Part shown: in pieces, positions 14,880 through 22,069 of the stretch | Layout of the letters: each line of letters begins with the position of its first letter | How positions within the stretch are numbered: the stretch's first letter is position 1 | From: CAZMLC01 sp964567125 | GTDB taxonomy: Bacteria > Verrucomicrobiota > Kiritimatiellia > RFP12 > UBA1067 | NCBI GenBank assembly: GCA_964567125.1 | Contig: CAZMLC010000044.1 | Location: 1-22,870 of the forward strand | DNA: 22,870 nucleotides | Direction of reading: 5' to 3' | The notes under the pieces: model-generated | What the model saw: only the letters and a program-made list of their open reading frames with translations | What the model was told of the DNA's origin: nothing | The model's database searches: none | Program-made: the position numbers and the translations under genes

Positions 14880-15677
14880 TCACACGGAAACGCCGTAGGC
14901 TTCTGTGATTGCGGCGCGCGCATAGTCCGGTGAAGCGTAGGCAAAACCATTGTCGCCCCAATCGCGGCCCCAGCTGTTGCGGATGATGAAGGCATCTTTG
15001 GTATATCCCACAAGGGCGATGGCATGGCCGCCTGTGGCGGTTTCAGGGTTGTAGTCGGCCAGCTTGCCTTTGGTCTGGGTTGCGGCGTTCCAGGTTTTGT
15101 CCACCGTTACGCGGGCGAGGATAGGACCTTCGGTTGCGAGCCAGCGTTTCCATGCGGATTGGTCGGCACCGAGGTTGATATACGCGGCGATTTTGAGGCG
15201 TGCGGCGCGCGCATAGAAGGTCTGCGCATCGCCGCGATAGAGCCGACCTGACGCGAACGGCAGGTCGCGGTCGAGCACGACGCCGAATTTGCGGGCGATG
15301 TCGAGTGCCGCCTTGATGCTCGTGCCGACCTTTTCAATGAAGGTGGTGGGCATGGCGACATCGTCGTCGGTTTCTTTGGCGGCCATCCAGATGTAACGGG
15401 CAGAGAGAAGGTCGGATTTTTCGATCTTCTTCGCTTTCACGAAATGCCAGCGGAGCAGGGAGTCGCACGTGGCCCAGCCGACGCATGAGCCCGTGTCGCC
15501 CTGATCCCCGATTGACCACCAGGAGGCGCGCAGATCAACGCGTTCCGGGATCGGCGCCGGCGTGGCGATGAGTCCTGCCTGAACCGCGTGGGTCGTTGTC
15601 CAGTCGCACTCTGTTTTGCGAGAGGGCGCACAGTTGAAAATATGCAGCGCCTTTTTGATGCGTGTCTTTAGGCTCAT
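14880..15677 (-). CDS. Papain-like (C1 family) cysteine peptidase
   Basis: This 265-residue protein has the papain-family catalytic set: oxyanion-hole Q59 and nucleophile C65 in GDQGDTGSCVGWA, H218 in GGHAIALVGY, and N234 in IIRNSWGRDWGDNG. The proregion, if any, is only about 45 residues. No signal peptide is visible at the chosen start, so it may be cytoplasmic or leave by another route. The ATG at 15677 has AAGGAG four bases upstream; a longer in-frame reading to 15833 would run through the terminator hairpin and has no ribosome binding site. It lies downstream of the PPC/LamG gene in the same direction, but a strong terminator separates them. Bacterial C1 peptidases of this size often process or degrade secreted proteins; the substrate here is unknown. 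Confidence 0.88.
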   Translation of the reverse strand: MSLKTRIKKALHIFNCAPSRKTECDWTTTHAVQAGLIATPAPIPERVDLRASWWSIGDQGDTGSCVGWATCDSLLRWHFVKAKKIEKSDLLSARYIWMAAKETDDDVAMPTTFIEKVGTSIKAALDIARKFGVVLDRDLPFASGRLYRGDAQTFYARAARLKIAAYINLGADQSAWKRWLATEGPILARVTVDKTWNAATQTKGKLADYNPETATGGHAIALVGYTKDAFIIRNSWGRDWGDNGFAYASPDYARAAITEAYGVSV

Positions 15678-15681
15678 ACTG

Positions 15682-15687
15682 CTCCTT
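15682..15687 (-). promoter_or_regulatory. Ribosome binding site of the cysteine peptidase gene
   Basis: AAGGAG four bases before the ATG at 15677. It supports the short start and argues against the longer frame that would extend through the terminator at 15701-15737. Confidence 0.65.
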
Positions 15688-15700
15688 TCCTCGTGATCAA

Positions 15701-15737
15701 AAAAACAGCAGAACGTGCGGAGCATGTTCTGCTGTTT
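15701..15737 (-). terminator. Intrinsic terminator after the exported three-gene module
   Basis: A 15-bp stem (15703-15717 with 15723-15737, one G/T wobble) with a five-base loop is followed on the minus strand by seven T. It starts 28 bases past the stop codon of the PPC/LamG gene and ends that operon before the peptidase gene. Confidence 0.9.
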
Positions 15738-15765
15738 GCCTGCGCCGTGTGATGGGCAAGGCGGC

Positions 15766-18603
15766 TTATTGCGTGACTTCGCACTCCTGCACCTTGCGGT
15801 CGTAGAAGGCTTTGATGAGCAATCCGCGTTCAAACAGATCTTTCAGTTCCGCCAGACGGTTGATCACTTGACCCTTGGTGAATTTCGGCTTGGTCGAGGC
15901 GATGACGACGCCCACCTCTTCATCGCTGATGGCGTGGTCGAAGAACATGACTTCATCCAGCATGCCGTCGAGTGCGATCTTCTTTTCCTGCGGGGTGGGA
16001 TTGCTCGCATTCATGCCCAGCGTCAGATTGTTCGTGTTGGCGCCGATCTCGCCCTTCCAGCTCGTGACTTGCTTCTGCAGCTGGCCATCGATATAGAGCT
16101 TGAGCGCTTCGCCGTTAAAGGTGGCTGCGACATGGTGCCAGGTGCCGTCGATGACCGGATTGTCGCTCAGGCAGGTCTGATTGTTGACGACAAAGCGCAC
16201 CTTGCCCTTGTTGGCGGCATCGCGTTCCTCGCCGACGAGACAGAGGGCAAAGCCGCTCTCTTTTTTCTTCTCGACGATGTGGCGGTCTGCGGTGGCGCTA
16301 CGGCTGACCTTGAGCCAGAGTCCTAGCGTGGCGTTCTTCGCGTTCAGGGTCGGGCTATCCTTGACGTTAACCGCGCTGTTGCTGGCGCTGAATTCAAACC
16401 CGCCTGATTGTTTGCCATAGGCATTCCATTTCGCACCTGTGGCGCGTCCGTTATTGCCACGGCCGGTGCGGTCGGTGATCATGTTGTTTGGTTCCCACTG
16501 ATCGAAGCTGAAATGGAGCATGAGTCCTTGCGGAAAATTGACTTTCTTTTCTTCTTTCTTGGGCTCCACCTTGTTCGCTGCTTTCGGCGGCGGAGGAGGC
16601 GGTGGCGGTGGATTGAAGACCAGTGCCCTCAGTTCCTGTGCCGGCACGAGGTGTCGCCAGTAAAAGGCCTGCGTGCGGTCTTCGCTCGGCACAGCTTCAT
16701 TCACCCATGCCTGGGTTTTATTGGTTGCGACGCCTTCAATGGCGATCACAGCGGGTTCGGCTGTTTCACCGAGAAACGTCTTGATGGTCACCTGCGTCAT
16801 GGCCTGCGTTCCCGTGATCCGGCCTATTGCCATGAAGGCGTTTGTCGGGCCTTTGATTCTGAACTGGATGGCATTGGTAAAGCCGTCGTGACGCAGCACG
16901 ACCGCTTTCAGGCTGGTGGTTGAATTGCTGCGGATGGAGACCATGGAGGGAACGAGCCTCACGGCGAAATCTGGACGAGGGGCGCTGATGCGCAGGCGGT
17001 AGCCGAAGTCGTCGCCACCTTTGTTTTGCGTATCATTCAGATGGACGTAGTAGGTTCCGTCCGCAGGAAGCGTTGCGCAGAGGTAAGAATCCGCATGGTG
17101 CGTGTTGACGCCTATCGCCTGGTCTTCCCGATCATCGTTCACCGCGAGAATCGTGCCGGCCTTATCCGTCAGCTTGAGGATTGCGTCAAGCGGCGAGTTG
17201 AGCCGGCGCGCGTAGATTTCGGCCACCACGACATCGTTGGATTTTCCCTCAAACTGGAAGATGTCTTTCTTGCCCTGGAGATCGATCCGACCATTGATGA
17301 TGATGGGAAGCGTGACTTTCTGTGCTTTGCGAATCTGGCTGTTCGGCTCTTTTTCGATGCATTCCGGCAAGGTGTCCTGTGCGAACAGCATCGGGTTTGA
17401 GACAAAACCGCCTTTTCCCTTCACTGTGATAGGATAGATGCCGCGTCCAGCAGCTGGCGTAGTGAATGTCGTATAGTCCTCGGTGAGATTCCAGCCCGTT
17501 ACCTTGATCCGGCTTGTTTCGCCGAGTCGTGAGCCCAAGGGGGAAATGCTGGTGATGAAGGGCATTTCTCCGACCGTGATGCGATAGACAAAGTCTTCGC
17601 GTCCACGATAGATGGCATCATAAATAGCCAGATGATATTCGCCATCCTCTGGGATCTCGCAGAGCATGGTTGGGTCGGGCTTAAACTGGTAATCATCCAC
17701 ATACGCGACTTCCTGCCCTTTGGCGTTGCAGAGCGAGAGGACGGGCTGGAACCAGCCGGGTACGGCATCTGCCATGTAGGGGACCAGTTCGCGGGCCTGC
17801 ACGGTGATGACCAGCTTCTGGCCTTTCTTGGCCTCGAAACGATAGCGGTCAACCGAGCCTTGCGCGATCTGTCCGTTGATGGTGCAGGGGATCTGGACAC
17901 AGACTTCATCGTCATCCAGGTCGCTCTGGGCACCTGCGCTGCCCATCATCATCATGGAGGACATCATCATATCGCCGCTGGCGGGCTTGTCGTCGCGTTT
18001 CTTACGGCGGACGCTCTGCTCCTCCTTGCCGAGGATCACGAGCGGGCAGGTCACCATCGGCGGGCCTGAGAATTCAGGCACCTGACCAATGTTGAACGAC
18101 ATGGGATTCGAGATGCCGCGCGGTGTGTAGAGCCGGATTTCCCGTTCTCCAGGGGTTGCGTCCGGCGTGATCGTAATCTCCGCGATCACGAGGTTGGCGA
18201 TGGAGGGGCAGGCTGGGGTTTGCACATGATCTTTAATCAGCCGGTTGATGCGGGTGACCATGTTGGAGGTTTCGATCGGGGATTGATCCGCAGGCGGGTC
18301 GCTCCGCAGTTCGCGGAGCTGCTCCGCGAGGAGTTGAATCTCCTGCGGATTCATCTTCTTGTTGTATTCAACGATCTTTCCGGTTACGCCGGATCCTGAG
18401 ATCGTGACCCCGTTTACGCCCTGTAATCCCTGTCCGCCGAGCGTAACGGTGAAGGTGGTGCCTTGCTGGCCGCCCGCGGGATAGACAAAACCGATGTATT
18501 GTGCGGAGGCGCTCAGGGTGATGAGCGCCCAGGCGATCACTGCACAGCCTGCGCACGCCGTAGGCTGTTTGCGCGTAAAGGGTGAACTGAAATGCACGAT
18601 CAT
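15766..18603 (-). CDS. Exported protein with two PPC-like domains and a C-terminal LamG domain
   Basis: This 945-residue surface or periplasmic protein has a Sec signal peptide (about 1-35, cleavage after SASA). An N-terminal immunoglobulin-like segment (YIGFVYPAGGQQGTTFTVTLGGQGL) is typical of PVC proteins found beside DUF1501. Two PPC-like beta domains follow, at about 235-345 and 430-542. A nine-proline run at 665-673 and a Lys/Glu-rich linker lead to a LamG/concanavalin-like domain (about 694-898, with WHHVAATFNGEALKLYIDG). PPC and LamG domains usually bind proteins or glycans; no catalytic residues are recognised. A methionine-rich stretch (MMMSSMMMM, 212-220) sits between basic and acidic patches. 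The ATG at 18603 has AGGAG upstream; one at 18624 lacks such a site. It is the last gene of the three-gene operon, 49 bases after DUF1501. Confidence 0.85.
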   Translation of the reverse strand: MIVHFSSPFTRKQPTACAGCAVIAWALITLSASAQYIGFVYPAGGQQGTTFTVTLGGQGLQGVNGVTISGSGVTGKIVEYNKKMNPQEIQLLAEQLRELRSDPPADQSPIETSNMVTRINRLIKDHVQTPACPSIANLVIAEITITPDATPGEREIRLYTPRGISNPMSFNIGQVPEFSGPPMVTCPLVILGKEEQSVRRKKRDDKPASGDMMMSSMMMMGSAGAQSDLDDDEVCVQIPCTINGQIAQGSVDRYRFEAKKGQKLVITVQARELVPYMADAVPGWFQPVLSLCNAKGQEVAYVDDYQFKPDPTMLCEIPEDGEYHLAIYDAIYRGREDFVYRITVGEMPFITSISPLGSRLGETSRIKVTGWNLTEDYTTFTTPAAGRGIYPITVKGKGGFVSNPMLFAQDTLPECIEKEPNSQIRKAQKVTLPIIINGRIDLQGKKDIFQFEGKSNDVVVAEIYARRLNSPLDAILKLTDKAGTILAVNDDREDQAIGVNTHHADSYLCATLPADGTYYVHLNDTQNKGGDDFGYRLRISAPRPDFAVRLVPSMVSIRSNSTTSLKAVVLRHDGFTNAIQFRIKGPTNAFMAIGRITGTQAMTQVTIKTFLGETAEPAVIAIEGVATNKTQAWVNEAVPSEDRTQAFYWRHLVPAQELRALVFNPPPPPPPPPKAANKVEPKKEEKKVNFPQGLMLHFSFDQWEPNNMITDRTGRGNNGRATGAKWNAYGKQSGGFEFSASNSAVNVKDSPTLNAKNATLGLWLKVSRSATADRHIVEKKKESGFALCLVGEERDAANKGKVRFVVNNQTCLSDNPVIDGTWHHVAATFNGEALKLYIDGQLQKQVTSWKGEIGANTNNLTLGMNASNPTPQEKKIALDGMLDEVMFFDHAISDEEVGVVIASTKPKFTKGQVINRLAELKDLFERGLLIKAFYDRKVQECEVTQ

Positions 18604-18611
18604 GGATCTTT

Positions 18612-18616
18612 CTCCT
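18612..18616 (-). promoter_or_regulatory. Ribosome binding site of the PPC/LamG gene
   Basis: AGGAG eight bases before the ATG at 18603. It favours this start over the in-frame ATG at 18624 and places the signal peptide correctly at the N-terminus. Confidence 0.6.
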
Positions 18617-18652
18617 CGCGTCATGCTTGCACAGCATGCACACGCTGTTTGC

Positions 18653-20038
18653 TTACATAATTTCCGTTAGGCGTCCGGCGGTCTTGACGCCCTTTTCATT
18701 CGGATTTAAGACCGGCGCATCATAGCCTTCAGGATGGGGCAGCTTTGCGTTGCTGTCAATGCCTGCAAGGTCGTAGATGCTGCCGAGCAAATCGACCGGG
18801 TAGACGGGGCGGCTCTTAACCTCTTCGCCTTTTTCATCCGACTCGCCGACAATGCAGCCCCCCTTGAAGCCTCCGCCTGCGACCAGGACGGAGAAGACGT
18901 TGCCGTAGTGGTTGCGTCCGCCATTCCAGGGCGGTTGCCAATCGACTTTCGGGCCGCGTCCGAATTCGCCGCAGCACCACACAACGGTGGATTCGAGCAG
19001 GCCGCGGTCAGAGAGATCTTTCAGCAGCGCGGCGAGTCCCTGATCAAGATTGGGGCACTGCCGCCGCATGGTCAGGAAGTGGTTCGAATGGGTGTCCCAG
19101 CCGCCGGGGTAGTTGATGGTGACATACGCCACGCCGGATTCAACGAGGCGCCGGGCCACCAGGCAGTCCTGACCGAAGGTGTTGCGTCCGTACCGGTCGC
19201 GCAGCTCCGGTTTTTCAAGCGAGAGATCGAAGACCTCCTTGCCTTTCCCCAGAATCAAGTTATAGGCTTGCTCTTCCGCTTCTTTCGATTGCGCTAACTG
19301 CGGATTTCCCGGCATCGTCGCGCGCAGCGTGTTCATCTTGCCGAGCAGGTCGCGGCGCGACTTCTGACGGTTATCGGGGATACCGCGGGCGACGACGCCC
19401 TCCACTTCAAAGCGTCCCGCGTTCGGATCGCCGCCTGTGGCAAAGGGCTTGCACTTGGCGCCCAGGAAGCCCGCTTCGGAAAAGCGGCCCTGCGGTTGCG
19501 TCAGCACGACATACGGCGGGATGATCCCCTTATAGCCGGCATTGTAGCCTTTGAACAGGGCGAAGACCGCGCCGATGCAGGGGTAGGCGAGGCGTTCGCC
19601 GGGCATGTGGCCGGTCTGCATGATATAGGCCGCTGTTTCATGGCCGTTGTTGCGATGGGTCATGCTGCGGATGATGGAATATTTGTCGGCCTGTTTGGCC
19701 AGCTCGGGGAAGAGCTCGCCGAGGCGAATCCCCTTGACGTTGGTCGGGATCGTGGCGGCGAACTGGCCGGTGTAATCATAGCCGGCGTCGGGTTTAGGAT
19801 CCCACGTGTCAGAGTGGGACATGCCGCCCCAGAGGAAGACCTGGATGACAGACTTCGCCTTGCCTTTGAGCAAGGGTTTCGGGGCTTGCGCTTCAGCGGC
19901 GAGCGCGTACAGGTTGAATTTGTCGGCAAGCATCAATCCTGCAGTTCCTGCAAGGCTGTAGCGCAGTAATTCGCGCCTTGAAAAGGGCTGTCCGCGCTTG
20001 GCTTCTAATTGGGTGAACAGGTTAGGGTCAATGTTCAT
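18653..20038 (-). CDS. Tat-exported DUF1501 family protein
   Basis: The 461-residue product is a DUF1501 protein. It starts with a twin-arginine signal (SRRELLRYSLAGTAGLMLADKF, arginines 21-22), so it should be exported folded by Tat. The mature part shows the family's landmarks: VIQVFLWGGMSHSDTWDPKP (64-83), IRSMTHRNNGHETAAYIMQTG, INYPGGWDTHSNHF and VWCCGEFGRGPKVD. From memory, the family belongs to the alkaline-phosphatase/sulfatase-like fold group, and the conserved His/Asp residues here could bind metal. Its substrate is not known. The ATG at 20038 has a very strong AGGAGG site and puts the Tat motif near the N-terminus; an apparent upstream extension to 20161 would overlap the preceding gene. 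It is the middle gene of the operon, with gaps of 58 and 49 bases. Confidence 0.92.
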   Translation of the reverse strand: MNIDPNLFTQLEAKRGQPFSRRELLRYSLAGTAGLMLADKFNLYALAAEAQAPKPLLKGKAKSVIQVFLWGGMSHSDTWDPKPDAGYDYTGQFAATIPTNVKGIRLGELFPELAKQADKYSIIRSMTHRNNGHETAAYIMQTGHMPGERLAYPCIGAVFALFKGYNAGYKGIIPPYVVLTQPQGRFSEAGFLGAKCKPFATGGDPNAGRFEVEGVVARGIPDNRQKSRRDLLGKMNTLRATMPGNPQLAQSKEAEEQAYNLILGKGKEVFDLSLEKPELRDRYGRNTFGQDCLVARRLVESGVAYVTINYPGGWDTHSNHFLTMRRQCPNLDQGLAALLKDLSDRGLLESTVVWCCGEFGRGPKVDWQPPWNGGRNHYGNVFSVLVAGGGFKGGCIVGESDEKGEEVKSRPVYPVDLLGSIYDLAGIDSNAKLPHPEGYDAPVLNPNEKGVKTAGRLTEIM

Positions 20039-20046
20039 TTTCACCG

Positions 20047-20052
20047 CCTCCT
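20047..20052 (-). promoter_or_regulatory. Ribosome binding site of the DUF1501 gene
   Basis: A perfect AGGAGG eight bases before the ATG at 20038. It settles the start and removes an apparent overlap with the upstream DUF1549/DUF1553 gene. Confidence 0.75.
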
Positions 20053-20096
20053 TCTGTTTTGCATACAGCATGAAATCGTGTGTGCAACGCCTTCGT

Positions 20097-21848
20097 TTAG
20101 TGTCTGTACAAAAATTCATCACTGTTGATGAGCGACCAAACCACATCGATCCAAACATCATTCCCCTTCACGATACCCTCCTTGATGTAGGCTTTGATCG
20201 TGGCTACTTCCGCAGGTGAGGGGTACCGTGAGAGCGTCGTCAGGTAGAAGACATCCAGGATTTCCTGTGTGGTGTCTTTACCTTTCACGGTGTGCTCGCG
20301 GATGATGCGCTTGATGCTGGGGCTGGTTTCAAGTTTGCGTTGAATATGCCCTGAATTTAACAGATGCATTTTCTGCGTGGTCATCGGTTTATTGATGCGT
20401 TCGTTGTCCTGCCCGGTTGCACGCGCGGGACGGCCGAAAAGCTCCAGGAAGGGACTGGTGATGCTGCCGTCGGCCAGTGCGATGGCCGGCTTGTTGTCGG
20501 GGATAAAGGTGAACGGTTCTGGAATGGCGCTGGTGTAAAGATCCGTCGTTTCCGTAACGCGATTGATGGCATCAATCAGGACTTCAGCATCGAGTCTGCG
20601 GAGCGGGTAGAAACCGAAGTTGCGCTCGACGATCTCCGGATTCTTGGATGGCGGCACAATGGATGAAAACTGATACGCGCGTGACGTGAGGATGAGGCGC
20701 AGCACATGCTTCATATCATAGTCATGGTCGACCAGCTCATCGCTCAGGTAAGCGAGGAGTTTCGGATTGCTGGGGGGATTGTCCGGCCGGCGATCATCGA
20801 CCTCGTGGATAATGCCGCGCCCCATGATCCAGTTCCACTGGCGGTTGACGAGCGTGGAGGCAAACCAGGGGTTGTCATCCTGAATCAGCCAGTTGGCGAA
20901 AATTTCGCGCGGATCTTGATCGTCCGGTAACGTGCGCAGCTTTTTGCCATCGGGGAACATGGCACCTTTCGGTTTCTGCGGAATGGAAAGGGTCGCTTTC
21001 GCAACCGCTGGCGACGCTGCATTGGTGACGGCCTGAGCGAGTTTATTCGTTGCGGTCCCCACTTTGTTGGTTGCTTGAGCGGCCGCGGCGATGGCGGCTT
21101 CTTCGGCAGCCTGTACCGCGTCGTTATAGTCCTTGTTCTGGTCCCAGTAGACAATCTCCTCTTTCCATTCCCGCGTCGGCTTGTAGCTGATTTGCGAGAA
21201 AAAAACGGCCATGCCAGGCAGGAGTTCCTTGTCTGTCCAAGACTCAACGCGTGTACCCATGAAGGTCAGGGCCACAGCGCCCGCGATACCACCCGGCGTC
21301 TTGCCCTGGATCGCCCGGTAAAAATTGACGGGGCCGACACGGAAGTTACTGCCGTTGGCTGTCAGCATTTCGCGGACAAACTGGTCATAGGGTTTGTTGT
21401 CGCGCAACGAAACTTTGACCCAATGGTGATAGGCCTGTGCCGCATTTGGCCAGAGGTTGACGGGAAACTCCGCTTTGATGCGCAGGATATCGCTCCACTT
21501 CATGGCCCAGTAGTCGGAATATTCAGGTCTGGACAACAAATAGTCAATCAGCGCAATGCGTTTGTTGGGGTTTTTGTCGTCAAGAAAATCTCTGGCCTCT
21601 TGCGCTGTCGGCAAGGTGCCGATTACGTCCAGATAGGCGCGCCGGATAAAGACAGAATCGGAACAGTAGAGGGGTTTGACGCCCAGTTTGCTCAGCTGTT
21701 TGCCGATAATTTTATCGATCTTTGTTGCAGGTGTAGGACAGACGGCGCTTTCAAAGCTGTTCGAAGGCATCATCGCTGTTTGTTGCGGATTTGCCCACAC
21801 GGTAACCGTCAGAAAGAGCGCACTGGCAAAACATGCATGCAAGTTCAT
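20097..21848 (-). CDS. Exported DUF1549/DUF1553 protein without cytochrome domain
   Basis: This 583-residue protein has a Sec signal peptide (about 1-19, cleavage after VWA). A DUF1549 domain follows (about 40-235, with FIRRAYLDVIGTLPTAQEARDFL and YWAMKWSDILR), then a DUF1553 domain (about 312-560, with NPWFASTLVNRQWNWIMGRGI and FGFYPLRRLDAEVLIDAI). It ends in NSDEFLYRH, the usual family ending. Many planctomycete relatives are longer and carry a cytochrome c-type domain; no CxxCH is present here. Between the two domains is an alanine-rich, low-complexity segment (about 244-286) with repeated ATNK. The ATG follows a GGGGGAAG site. It is the first gene of the module with DUF1501 and PPC/LamG, a combination conserved in PVC bacteria whose function is unknown. 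Confidence 0.9.
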   Translation of the reverse strand: MNLHACFASALFLTVTVWANPQQTAMMPSNSFESAVCPTPATKIDKIIGKQLSKLGVKPLYCSDSVFIRRAYLDVIGTLPTAQEARDFLDDKNPNKRIALIDYLLSRPEYSDYWAMKWSDILRIKAEFPVNLWPNAAQAYHHWVKVSLRDNKPYDQFVREMLTANGSNFRVGPVNFYRAIQGKTPGGIAGAVALTFMGTRVESWTDKELLPGMAVFFSQISYKPTREWKEEIVYWDQNKDYNDAVQAAEEAAIAAAAQATNKVGTATNKLAQAVTNAASPAVAKATLSIPQKPKGAMFPDGKKLRTLPDDQDPREIFANWLIQDDNPWFASTLVNRQWNWIMGRGIIHEVDDRRPDNPPSNPKLLAYLSDELVDHDYDMKHVLRLILTSRAYQFSSIVPPSKNPEIVERNFGFYPLRRLDAEVLIDAINRVTETTDLYTSAIPEPFTFIPDNKPAIALADGSITSPFLELFGRPARATGQDNERINKPMTTQKMHLLNSGHIQRKLETSPSIKRIIREHTVKGKDTTQEILDVFYLTTLSRYPSPAEVATIKAYIKEGIVKGNDVWIDVVWSLINSDEFLYRH

Positions 21849-21885
21849 TCATCTTCCCCCAAAAGGCCCAAAAAGAATCAGTCTG

Positions 21886-21934
21886 TCGGTGAATCCAAAC
21901 TCCCCTATTATGTATGTGAATCACCGAATGCAAA
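21886..21934 (-). promoter_or_regulatory. Candidate promoter and operator of the DUF1549-DUF1501-PPC operon
   Basis: On the minus strand TTTGCA (21934-21929) and CATAAT (21912-21907) are separated by 16 bases, about 60 bases before the gene start. A 7-base inverted repeat, TCGGTGA at 21886-21892 with TCACCGA at 21921-21927, flanks the -10 element and could be a regulator site. GTGAATC also occurs twice as a direct repeat (21889 and 21916). The promoter match is moderate. Confidence 0.4.
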
Positions 21935-21983
21935 CTAATAATAAGATCACCGTATCAAAACAATCGCGGAGAAACAAATCTTT

Positions 21984-22037
21984 CTTTTCAAAAAAAAGAA
22001 AAAATAAAAGGGTGTCCGGCGCTAACGGGACACCCTT
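21984..22037 (-). terminator. Intrinsic terminator after the beta-strand-repeat gene
   Basis: A perfect 10-bp stem (22008-22017 with 22028-22037) is followed on the minus strand by a long T-rich tail (TTTTATTTTTTCTTTTTTTT, 22009-21990). It starts about 30 bases after the stop codon of the gene at 22070 and separates it from the promoter of the next operon. Confidence 0.9.
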
Positions 22038-22069
22038 GTGTGTCGGACAGGCTGCAAGTACAGCATGCT

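Noticed and set aside
15678..15833. N-terminal extension of the cysteine peptidase to 15833
   Set aside because: It would translate through the strong terminator hairpin and lacks a ribosome binding site, while the ATG at 15677 has a good one.
20039..20161. N-terminal extension of the DUF1501 protein to 20161
   Set aside because: It would overlap the end of the DUF1549/DUF1553 gene and bury the Tat signal; AGGAGG marks the start at 20038.
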